Below are positions 37,961 to 45,431 of a DNA stretch of 64,000 nt, piece by piece. The position numbers were made by a program, and so were the translations under genes. Origin of the DNA: Sphingobium sp. EM0848 (GTDB lineage: Bacteria > Pseudomonadota > Alphaproteobacteria > Sphingomonadales > Sphingomonadaceae); the NCBI RefSeq assembly GCF_013375555.1, contig NZ_JABXWB010000001.1, positions 1,736,001 through 1,800,000 on the forward strand, in the 5' to 3' direction. The notes below the pieces were generated by a model. The model was not told where the DNA came from. It did no database searches and saw only the letters and a program-made list of their open reading frames with translations. How positions within the stretch are numbered: the stretch's first letter is position 1; every line of letters starts with the position of its first letter.

Positions 37961-39036
37961 CTTCAGCCATGGGTCCCATAAGGCTGTTGGGCAACAACGC
38001 CACCCGCATCTGGGGTATGTCGAACGCAGAGCGCTGTCGCCGCATGGCGGAAAGCGCGGGGAGGAGCGGCAGCAGAATGGCTCCTGGCCATATACTGCTG
38101 TTCAACCTCCAATACGTCTTCGATCCCATGCTGTTGAGGTTGGCGCTGGATGAGCCGGGCACGTTATTCAGCTGGGGCGGAACGCCGATTGTCGGACAAG
38201 TGACAACCGATGGCGATCCTTTAGCGGCACCAAATATCGTCGACCTGTCGGATGGGCGGAAGCTCTATAATCGCCAGTTGCGCAAGCTGGAGCAGCCCTT
38301 CGTCAAGGAACTGACCCCAGCCACCCGGCGGGAGATCGAGCGGCGCAGCTATTTCGGCGCCTATAAGGGCGTGACCGACCTGCTGACCAAATATCTCTGG
38401 CCCGAACTGGCATTGTGGCTGACCCGGCTGGCGGCGTCGCTTGGGATAACGCCCAATATGGTGACGGCGCTCGGTGCGACGCTCTGCGTGGTCGCGACCT
38501 GGTTCTTCGCACAGGGACTCTACTGGACGGGAATGCTGGCCGGCTTCGCGTTCATGGTGCTGGATACCGTGGACGGCAAGCTGGCGCGCTGCACCATCAC
38601 CTCGTCCAAATGGGGCAATGTCGCGGACCATGGCGTGGATCTGATCCACCCGCCCTTCTGGTGGTATTTCTGGGGCGTGGGCCTTTCCGCCTGGGGCCTC
38701 GCCCTGCCAACGCAAACCTTCGCGCTGGTGATGGCCGCCATTGTCGCGGGCTATGTGCTGCAACGGTTGATCGAAGGGATGTTCATCAAGGATTTCGGGA
38801 TGGACATCCATGTCTGGGGACGGTTCGACAGCTGGTTCCGGTTGATCACGGCGCGGCGCAATCCCAATATGGTGATCCTGTTCTTCGCGCTGCTCACCGG
38901 GCGCCCGGATATAGGACTGATCGCGCTGGCCTGGTGGACGGTGATCTCGCTCCTCGTCCATGCCTTGCGGCTGTTGCAGGCCTATGGCGTGAAGCGCAAT
39001 GGACAGCCGATTGTCAGTTGGATGGAGGCGGCATGA
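37957..39036 (+). CDS. CDP-alcohol phosphotransferase with extra N-terminal domain
   Basis: Joins a CDP-activated alcohol to a second alcohol, making a phosphodiester. The 359 residues hold the complete catalytic motif DTVDGKLAR, eight residues, then G-x3-D-x3-D (Asp203, Asp206, Asp224, Asp228), in a bundle of membrane helices from about residue 150. The first 150 residues form a soluble domain of unclear fold; its position, followed by a K-GVTD-LL linker, recalls bifunctional inositol-phosphate cytidylyltransferase/DIPP synthases, but no nucleotide-binding motif remains. The gene overlaps the HIT gene by four bases. The alcohol is not known. Confidence 0.8.
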   Translation: MTSAMGPIRLLGNNATRIWGMSNAERCRRMAESAGRSGSRMAPGHILLFNLQYVFDPMLLRLALDEPGTLFSWGGTPIVGQVTTDGDPLAAPNIVDLSDGRKLYNRQLRKLEQPFVKELTPATRREIERRSYFGAYKGVTDLLTKYLWPELALWLTRLAASLGITPNMVTALGATLCVVATWFFAQGLYWTGMLAGFAFMVLDTVDGKLARCTITSSKWGNVADHGVDLIHPPFWWYFWGVGLSAWGLALPTQTFALVMAAIVAGYVLQRLIEGMFIKDFGMDIHVWGRFDSWFRLITARRNPNMVILFFALLTGRPDIGLIALAWWTVISLLVHALRLLQAYGVKRNGQPIVSWMEAA

Positions 39037-39461
39037 ACGCGACGATCGAGAAATTCGGCTTTCCCGCAACGCTGGTCGCCGAGTTCCGCCATTGGGTCGT
39101 CCTGCTGCGCCCGGCGCAGCCGACGCTGGGATCGCTGGTGCTGGCGGCGAAGTCCGACGCGACGGCCTTCGGGAATCTGCCGGGCGAAGCCCATGCCGAA
39201 CTGGCCATCGTGACCAAGGCGATCGAAAGCGCGCTGACCCAGCCCGTCGGCTATCAGAAGATCAACTATCTGATGTTGATGATGGTCGACCCGCACGTCC
39301 ATTTCCACGTTCTGCCCCGCTATGAGGGCAGTCGGGAACAGGCGGGTATCGTGGCTTCCGACGCTGGATGGCCGGGACAGCCGGACCTGGGCAGCGCGGT
39401 GAAGCTCACCCCTGGGCAGATCGCCGCGCTGGCCGATTGGCTGAAGCCCTATTTCGCGTAG
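39033..39461 (+). CDS. HIT family nucleotide hydrolase/transferase
   Basis: Encodes 142 residues with the histidine-triad motif HVHFHVLP (His88, His90, His92). HIT proteins cleave or transfer nucleotidyl groups, for instance on dinucleotides or nucleotide-linked alcohols. Co-translated with the CDP-alcohol phosphotransferase, it may act on a CMP-containing or nucleotidylated intermediate of that pathway; this is inference. Its last 13 bases overlap the 3' end of the opposing nucleotidyltransferase gene. Confidence 0.85.
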   Translation: MNATIEKFGFPATLVAEFRHWVVLLRPAQPTLGSLVLAAKSDATAFGNLPGEAHAELAIVTKAIESALTQPVGYQKINYLMLMMVDPHVHFHVLPRYEGSREQAGIVASDAGWPGQPDLGSAVKLTPGQIAALADWLKPYFA

Positions 39462-40216
39462 CGCCCTTCGGCCAGCCAGCGGGCGGTGAGCGCCTTCGCC
39501 GCCTCGACATCCTGCGGGAAGTCGACTTCCTGCCAGTCCAGCCCCTCGATCGAGACGGTGCCGACGCGGTTGCCCTTGGCGATGATGTCGATGGCGCGCA
39601 GATACCAGCGCTCGACACCCTCGGGCGTCCGCATCATCTGATCGATCTGGTTGCGGAAGATCGCAGGCCCCTCGCCCCTGAACGCCAGCATGCCGATGGA
39701 TTCGGCATTGGTGTCCGGCGGCAACAGCCGCTTGCCGATGGCGTGAAGGCGGCCCGTCTCGTCCCGGTTCACCTTCATGTCGTCATCGTCATAATCGCCC
39801 GGCTTCACATCGACGGTGACGGTGATGGCGTCCTGCGCGCCCTCGATCAGCTTCGCCACGATCTCATCCGACACGATGGTGTCGCCGTTGAGGATGATGA
39901 AGTCCCGGTCCATCTCCTCCCGCGCGATCCAGCAGGTGCCCAGATTGTCCGCGACCTGAAAGAAGGGATTGAACATGGTGCGGATGCGTGCGCCCGTATC
40001 GCGGTAGAGTTGCAACGCATGATCCTCCACCCGCTCAGTGCGAAATCCGGTGACGACGACGATATCGGTCACGCCATTGGCGACCAGCGCCGCGACCTGC
40101 CAGCTGATGAGGGTCCGGCCGTTGAAATCGATCATGCATTTGGGCACGTCGCGGGTCAGCGGCAACAGGCGCGACCCCTGCCCCGCGGAAAGGATGATGG
40201 CTTTGGTGATGCTCAT
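39449..40216 (-). CDS. nucleotidyltransferase (NTP transferase domain)
   Basis: Activates a phosphorylated sugar, polyol or amino-alcohol with a nucleotide. The 255 residues from MSITKAIILSAGQGSRLLPL contain the nucleotide-binding loop (residues 10-16), the PKCMIDFNGRTLI segment and FIILNGDTIV with a metal-binding Asp. The best family fit is the inositol-phosphate or phosphocholine cytidylyltransferase branch. It is encoded opposite to its neighbours but between the phosphotransferase and flippase genes, and would supply the CDP-alcohol. Confidence 0.82.
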   Translation of the reverse strand: MSITKAIILSAGQGSRLLPLTRDVPKCMIDFNGRTLISWQVAALVANGVTDIVVVTGFRTERVEDHALQLYRDTGARIRTMFNPFFQVADNLGTCWIAREEMDRDFIILNGDTIVSDEIVAKLIEGAQDAITVTVDVKPGDYDDDDMKVNRDETGRLHAIGKRLLPPDTNAESIGMLAFRGEGPAIFRNQIDQMMRTPEGVERWYLRAIDIIAKGNRVGTVSIEGLDWQEVDFPQDVEAAKALTARWLAEGRYAK

Positions 40217-40329
40217 GGCCCGCCGCCTTAAAGCAAAGGACATGGGATGGACAGCCTGTGTTGCATCGCACCCGCCCCGATCCTAGATAGGCGCGCGCCC
40301 AGACGGCGGCGTCGCATCGAAAGGCCGGA

Positions 40330-41667
40330 GTGTCAGTGAAGATCAAGCGCGGATCGGGTGGCGCCCAGGAAGGCTTTGCCCGCATTCTGGCGAATACCGG
40401 ATGGCTGCTGGGCGGCAAGGGCGTGGGCGGGATATTGAGCCTTGCCTATCTGGCTATCGTCACACGAACGCTGGGCGTGGCGGATTTCGGGCGGTTCGCG
40501 CTGGTGCTGAGCGCTGCCAACGTCATCCAGACGCTGGTGAGCTTCGACAGCTGGCAGATCGTCGTGCGCTATGGCCAGCCGCATCTGGCGGCGGGCAATG
40601 GCGATGCGCTGAACCGGGTGCTGCGCTTCTGCATCCTGATCGACCTCGCGTCCGCGGCCATTGGCGGGCTGATCGCGGCCTTCATCATCCTCGCCTTCGG
40701 ACCGTTGATGGGATTGTCGGCGGGGATGGGGTGGCAGGCATGGATCTTCTGCATGGTGATGATGATCACCATCCGGTCCAGCCCGACCGGCGTGCTGCGC
40801 CTGTTCGACCGGTTCGATACGGGCGCCTTTGCCGAAACGATGATCCCGGTCGGACGGATGATCGGCGCCGTTCTGGCCTGGGTGCTGATGCCCAATATCA
40901 CCGGCTTCCTGATTGCCTGGGGGGCCGCCGAACTGCTCTGCGCGGTCAGCTATTGGTCGCTCGCGATCCGGGTCGGCGGCGAGAAGCTGGGGAACTGGCG
41001 GGCGGGCAAGGCGATGGATGCGCGGGTGGAAAATCCGGGCATAGTGGGCTTTCTGACCGCGACCAATTTGCAGACCACCCTGTCGTCCATGGGGCAGCAG
41101 GTGGCGGTGCTGGTGGTCGGCCTGTTCGTCGGGCCGACCGGCGCGGGACTGTACCGGCTCGCCAACCAGCTTGCCAATTCGCTGACCAAGATTTCCGGTT
41201 TGCTTTCCCGCAGCATCTTCGTGGAACTGAGCCGCACCCATTCAAGCCAGGGGCATGAAGCGCTGGGGATGCTGTTCCGGCGGACCAACCGTCTGGCTCT
41301 GATAGCGGGCGGGGTCATCATCGGGCTGATCCTGACCGTCGGTCATCCGTTGTTGGGCCTGATCGCGGGGAAGGCGTTTCTGCCGGCCTATCCCTTGCTG
41401 GTGCTGCTCGGCATTTCAGCCTGCGTCGATCTGGTGGGGGTGAGTTATCGCCCGCTGCTGATGGCGACCGACCGGGCGAGCCTGTCGCTGCGCATCACGC
41501 TGGTTTCCACCGCGCTGCTGCTGGGAATGCAGGCGGCGTTGCTGCCCCTCTATGGCACCGTCGGCGCGGCGGCGGCGAATGTCCTGGCTTCGATCCTGGC
41601 CTTTGCGATGATGGGTCTGGCAAGCCGCCGCGCCATGACAGGGCGTGGCGTCGAGGAACGCCGCTAG
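40330..41667 (+). CDS. polysaccharide/lipid-linked oligosaccharide flippase (MATE/Wzx-like)
   Basis: Encodes 445 residues with about 12-14 membrane helices, starting with NTGWLLGGKGVGGILSLAYL and ARTLG-type sequence (IVTRTLGVADFGRFALVLS), as in Wzx/O-antigen flippases. A GTG start is used. Together with the glycosyltransferase and phosphotransferase genes it points to export of a lipid-linked or phosphodiester-linked glycan. Its stop codon overlaps the stop of the opposing asparaginase-like gene. Confidence 0.88.
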   Translation: MSVKIKRGSGGAQEGFARILANTGWLLGGKGVGGILSLAYLAIVTRTLGVADFGRFALVLSAANVIQTLVSFDSWQIVVRYGQPHLAAGNGDALNRVLRFCILIDLASAAIGGLIAAFIILAFGPLMGLSAGMGWQAWIFCMVMMITIRSSPTGVLRLFDRFDTGAFAETMIPVGRMIGAVLAWVLMPNITGFLIAWGAAELLCAVSYWSLAIRVGGEKLGNWRAGKAMDARVENPGIVGFLTATNLQTTLSSMGQQVAVLVVGLFVGPTGAGLYRLANQLANSLTKISGLLSRSIFVELSRTHSSQGHEALGMLFRRTNRLALIAGGVIIGLILTVGHPLLGLIAGKAFLPAYPLLVLLGISACVDLVGVSYRPLLMATDRASLSLRITLVSTALLLGMQAALLPLYGTVGAAAANVLASILAFAMMGLASRRAMTGRGVEERR

Positions 41668-42170
41668 GGCCGGTCGGCCGGGACGAACGCCCCCTTGGCC
41701 CTGTCCTTCACCACCTTGTCGGCGCGGAAGACGGAACCGCTCATCGTGATATAGACCCCCGGCTCCGCCATCTGAACCGTGGCGAAGGCCATGCCGAGGT
41801 TGAAGCTGGCGTCGCTCTCGCCAAAGCGCGCCGGGGCCAGCGCGCCGACCAGCACCACCGTCTTGCCGGGGATGGCGGCGAGCAGCTTCGCCGTTTCCGT
41901 CATCGTATCGGTGCCATGGGTGATGATGACATGGCTTTCGGGCGCTGCGGCCACCCGGTCGCGGATCAGCGCCCGGTCGGCATCGTCCAGTTCCAGACTG
42001 TCCTTGCGGACCACTTCCTCGATGCGGAAGGGGCGCTTGACACGACCGATCTCCAGCAACTTCGCCATCACCGTCTCACCGACCTGATAGTCCGACAGCG
42101 CGTCGAAATAGATCTTGTCGATGGTCCCGCCGGTGGTGAGCAGGAGAATGGACGTTTCGGGGGACAACAT
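41664..42170 (-). CDS. short asparaginase-like protein
   Basis: Encodes 168 residues matching only the N-terminal domain of L-asparaginases. TTGGTIDK carries the first catalytic Thr and THGTDTMTETAKLL the second Thr-Asp pair. Full asparaginases have about 320-350 residues with a C-terminal domain that completes the substrate site; it is missing here. Short stand-alone versions exist in proteobacteria. The activity is uncertain. The start at MLSPETSILLLTTGG is preferred to an upstream in-frame ATG. Confidence 0.8.
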   Translation of the reverse strand: MLSPETSILLLTTGGTIDKIYFDALSDYQVGETVMAKLLEIGRVKRPFRIEEVVRKDSLELDDADRALIRDRVAAAPESHVIITHGTDTMTETAKLLAAIPGKTVVLVGALAPARFGESDASFNLGMAFATVQMAEPGVYITMSGSVFRADKVVKDRAKGAFVPADRP

Positions 42171-42236
42171 GGCAGGACTCCAAGGGACATTAGCCGCCCC
42201 TTTAGAATATTTCCGCAAAGGCGTGAACCGGCGGCC

Positions 42237-43049
42237 TTAACCGCCTCTGGCCATTTCCTCGCCCCGGTCACGGGCAGCGACAAGCGTGTCGGTGAGGAGC
42301 TTCAGCAGCCGGTCGTCGGCGTCCAGCACGTTCAGCCCCTGCCGCGTCATGCCGCCCGGACTGGCGACGCGGTCGGCGAGAATCGTCGGGCTTTCGCTGG
42401 CATGGGCCGCCATACTGGCCGAACCGCGCACCGTGGCGAGCGCCATGCGCGCCGACTGATCGGCCGGCAGGCCCAGCGCCTCGCCCGCCCGGGCGAAGGC
42501 GTCGATGAAGCGGAACAGGAAGGCAGGACCACAACCCGACAGCGCCGTGACTTCGTTGAACTGCCCCTCATCGGCAATCCATTCGGCAAGGCCCAGGGGC
42601 GCGATGAAACCATCCACGGCAGCGCGCGAAGCGACCGAAAGGCCAGCATCGGCATGAAGCGCGGTGACCCCCTCCCCTATGCCTACGGGCAGGTTGGGCA
42701 TGGCGCGGACAACCTCGCCCGCCTGCGCAAAACGGACGCGCAGTTCGGCAAGCGGCGTCCCCGCAAGGATCGAGATGATCCGCGTATCACCGGTGCAAAG
42801 CGGCGCGAGCAACGCCGCCACATCGCCCAATTGATAAGGTTTCATGCCCAGCAGCACGGTCGTCCCGGCAGGCAGCGCGGCGGGATAGTCCGTGACCACC
42901 CGCACGCCTTCCGCGACAGGCTTGCCGCTTGGGCGCAGCACTGTCACGCGGGCCGGATCAAGACCACAGGCGAGCCAGCGGGACAGCATCTGCCCCGCCA
43001 TATTGCCGCAGCCGACGAGAAACAGATGGTCTGGCCAGATTGGGGTCAT
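42237..43049 (-). CDS. proC: pyrroline-5-carboxylate reductase
   Basis: Last step of proline synthesis, reducing P5C with NAD(P)H. The 270 residues from MTPIWPDHLFLVGCGNMAGQ have the dinucleotide-binding site, LGMKPYQ, RAMPNLPVGIGEG and the C-terminal dimer signature ALSGCGPAFLFRFIDA with SPGGMTRQGL. The frame is open 74 codons upstream into the next gene, but those residues are not family-like. It follows the YbjN gene by 11 bases. Confidence 0.94.
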   Translation of the reverse strand: MTPIWPDHLFLVGCGNMAGQMLSRWLACGLDPARVTVLRPSGKPVAEGVRVVTDYPAALPAGTTVLLGMKPYQLGDVAALLAPLCTGDTRIISILAGTPLAELRVRFAQAGEVVRAMPNLPVGIGEGVTALHADAGLSVASRAAVDGFIAPLGLAEWIADEGQFNEVTALSGCGPAFLFRFIDAFARAGEALGLPADQSARMALATVRGSASMAAHASESPTILADRVASPGGMTRQGLNVLDADDRLLKLLTDTLVAARDRGEEMARGG

Positions 43050-43060
43050 GCAATGAGTAC

Positions 43061-43567
43061 TCAGGCTTCGCCGCGGGTTTCGATCAGGCTGGCGGAAATG
43101 GCTTCGGTCGGCGTCTTGCCGCCCCACAGGACGAACTGGAACACCGGGTAGAAGCGTTCGCACTCGTCGATCGCGGTTTCGATCAGGATCTGCGCCTGAT
43201 CGAGCGTCAGCGTGCCCCCCGCGCCCAGCAGCGCGCCATGGCGGAAAAGAACGATCCCGCTCGACGACCACAGCTCGAAATGACCGAGCCAGAGCTGCTC
43301 GTTGATGAGGCCCAGCGTTTCATAGATGGCGGAACGCTTGTCGTCGTTCACCCGGATGTCGGGCAGCGCGAGCAGTTGAAGCACCTGATCCTCGTCACGC
43401 CAGATGCCGCGCAGCTCATATTGCGCCCACGACCCCTGGGTGCTGGCGACGATTTCGTCCTCGCCCACCTGATCGAAACTCCAGCCATGCGCCTCGAAAT
43501 AGGCGGCCAGCATGTCGATCGGCGCGGCTTCCTGGCCGCCATTTTCAAATTCGTCGCTGTCCATCAT
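43061..43567 (-). CDS. YbjN domain protein
   Basis: Encodes 168 acidic residues with a YbjN/TY3-type fold: IDMLAAYFEAHGWSFDQVGED and LFRHGALLGAGGTLTLDQAQ. YbjN proteins have been linked to stress and motility control in enterobacteria; the alphaproteobacterial members have no defined role. It is immediately upstream of proC, and a common transcript is likely. There is no signal peptide or membrane segment, so it is probably cytoplasmic. Confidence 0.8.
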   Translation of the reverse strand: MMDSDEFENGGQEAAPIDMLAAYFEAHGWSFDQVGEDEIVASTQGSWAQYELRGIWRDEDQVLQLLALPDIRVNDDKRSAIYETLGLINEQLWLGHFELWSSSGIVLFRHGALLGAGGTLTLDQAQILIETAIDECERFYPVFQFVLWGGKTPTEAISASLIETRGEA

Positions 43568-43658
43568 CAGGGCGCCTTAGAGCATTTTTCCATGCCGGGG
43601 AAAGCACAGCCATAGAAAAATGCGTGGACAACCGAAGGCCGGCAGGAAAAAGCGCCGC

Positions 43659-43949
43659 TTATTCCGCGTCCTTGCTTTTGGCGCGGACTGTCTTCGTCAC
43701 GGGTTCGGGCGCCTTGCCTTCCAGCGCGTCAAGGCGGGCCTTCAGCAACTCCACCTCTTCACGGGCGGCGGCGGCGAGCGCCTTGACCGCATCGAATTCG
43801 TCGCGGCTGACGAAATCCATGCCGCCGATCCACTGCTTGGCCTTTTCGCGGGCATTGGTTTCGAACTCGCGGCTCATGCCCGCGACCGTTCCGGCCGCGC
43901 CGTTCACCAGCTTGGCAAGGTCGTCGAAAAAGCGGTTTTCGCTCTGCAT
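43659..43949 (-). CDS. ubiK: ubiquinone biosynthesis accessory factor UbiK
   Basis: Encodes 96 residues (from MQSENRFFDDLAKLVNGAAG) with the BMFP-type coiled coil: an N-terminal amphipathic helix and a C-terminal heptad region EEVELLKARLDALE. UbiK helps the UbiJ-associated complex in ubiquinone synthesis in proteobacteria. In-frame sequence upstream of this ATG is not family-like. The C-terminal Lys/Glu-rich tail is variable. Confidence 0.85.
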   Translation of the reverse strand: MQSENRFFDDLAKLVNGAAGTVAGMSREFETNAREKAKQWIGGMDFVSRDEFDAVKALAAAAREEVELLKARLDALEGKAPEPVTKTVRAKSKDAE

Positions 43950-43994
43950 GATGCTTGGTCCTTTAACGGGGCGCCCCTGTCCGGGCGCCAAAAA

Positions 43995-44543
43995 TCATAT
44001 CTGGGTCTGGAATGCGGGTTTGCCAAGGCTTTCCGCGTCCGGGTTGAGGCGGCCGATCTCATAGTTGAGGTAGGATGCAAAGGCCAGCCAGCACAGATAG
44101 GGCAGCAACAAAAGCCCCGCGATGCGCCGAACCCGCCAGAATAGCGCGGTCGTGATCGCAACCAGCGCAATCAGGGCGACGATGAGGACCAGTGCCTGCC
44201 CCACCTGATGCGCGCGGAAGAAGAGCGGCGACCAGAGGAGGTTGAGCGCGAACTGGACGAGAAAGACCACGATGGCGATCCCCCGTCCCCGTGCGCCCCG
44301 CGCGTGGAGGACGATCGCGAGCGCAAGCGCCATCAGGATATAGAGGGCCGTCCACGCCACGGCGAAGGCCCAGCCGGGCGGGATCAGTTCCGGTTTCGCC
44401 AGCGCCGCGAACCAGCGGTTGCCATAGCCACTATTGGCGAGCTTGCCGGAGAGAAAGCCAAGGAAAACAATCGCAGGCACAGTAACCAGCGCCCAGCGCA
44501 GATAGGCGAGGCGTAATTGACCCGGAGACGCAATCTCGTTCAT
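43995..44543 (-). CDS. TspO/MBR family protein
   Basis: Five-helix membrane protein of 182 residues related to the tryptophan-rich sensory protein and mitochondrial benzodiazepine receptor. The family segments GNRWFAALAKPELIPPGWAFAVAW and the NLLWSPLFFRAHQ helix are present. Family members bind porphyrins and modulate photosystem or stress genes in alphaproteobacteria. The ATG at 44543 is preferred to a TTG six bases upstream. No tetrapyrrole gene is nearby. Confidence 0.9.
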   Translation of the reverse strand: MNEIASPGQLRLAYLRWALVTVPAIVFLGFLSGKLANSGYGNRWFAALAKPELIPPGWAFAVAWTALYILMALALAIVLHARGARGRGIAIVVFLVQFALNLLWSPLFFRAHQVGQALVLIVALIALVAITTALFWRVRRIAGLLLLPYLCWLAFASYLNYEIGRLNPDAESLGKPAFQTQI

Positions 44544-44693
44544 CGGCAACGAAGCTCCACGATTTACTCAGCGACCGCGCACGAATCCTTCAAGGCCGAG
44601 TCAAGCCGCCGATGGACGGTTTGCGGTGAAACGGTTCGTCCTGCAACCCGTGAATAGAAGATCGGGATCGGGATCGGCGTAATGAGCGCCGGA

Positions 44694-45431
44694 TTATCCG
44701 CCGAATATGGCGGAGAGGAGAAATTCCACATTGCCCTGCGGCCCGGTGATCGGGCTGGTGGCGATGCCCTCCACCTGCCAGCCTTTGGATTCCGCCCATG
44801 CCCGCGCTTCATCGCACACCCGCTGGTGAATCGCCGGATCGCGGACGACGCCGCCTTTGCCGACTTCCTCCCGCCCCGCCTCGAACTGGGGCTTGATAAG
44901 GGCGACGAGACGCGCGCCAGGGCGGGCGAAGCTCAGGGGGCGGTCCAGCACCTTGGCCAGCGAGATGAAGCTGGCGTCGCAGACGATGATGTCCACCGGC
45001 TCGGGGATATGATCGGCGGTCAGGATGCGGGCGCTGGTCTGTTCATGGACGATGACCCGAGGGTCGGAGCGCAGTTTCCAGGCGAGTTGGTTGGTGCCGC
45101 TGTCCACCGCATAAACCCGCGCCGCGCCGTTGCTGAGCAGCACGTCGGTGAAGCCGCCGGTCGAACTGCCCACATCGATGGCGACCGCGCCGGTCACGTC
45201 GATGTGGAACGCCTCCAGCGCATGGGCGAGCTTGATGCCGCCGCGCGAGACCCAGGGATGGTCGCGGCCCTTCACCTCCAGTTCGGCGTCGACGGCGACC
45301 TGCTGTCCGGCCTTGTCGATCTTTTTGTCGCCCAGAAAGACAAGGCCCGCGAGGATGAGCGCCTGCGCGCGGGCGCGGCTTTCGGCCAGGCCGTTGTCGA
45401 CAAGCAGTTGATCGGCGCGAATCTTGGCCAT
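44694..45431 (-). CDS. tlyA: TlyA family rRNA 2'-O-methyltransferase
   Basis: Encodes 245 residues with an N-terminal S4 RNA-binding domain (KIRADQLLVDNGLAESRARA) and an FtsJ-type methyltransferase domain with AIDVGSSTGGFTDVLL (SAM site) and VDIIVCDASFISL. Mycobacterial TlyA methylates 16S and 23S rRNA cytidines; the proteobacterial members probably do the same. It shares one base with the stop of the following (upstream) disulfide reductase gene, so the two are co-translated. Confidence 0.9.
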   Translation of the reverse strand: MAKIRADQLLVDNGLAESRARAQALILAGLVFLGDKKIDKAGQQVAVDAELEVKGRDHPWVSRGGIKLAHALEAFHIDVTGAVAIDVGSSTGGFTDVLLSNGAARVYAVDSGTNQLAWKLRSDPRVIVHEQTSARILTADHIPEPVDIIVCDASFISLAKVLDRPLSFARPGARLVALIKPQFEAGREEVGKGGVVRDPAIHQRVCDEARAWAESKGWQVEGIATSPITGPQGNVEFLLSAIFGG

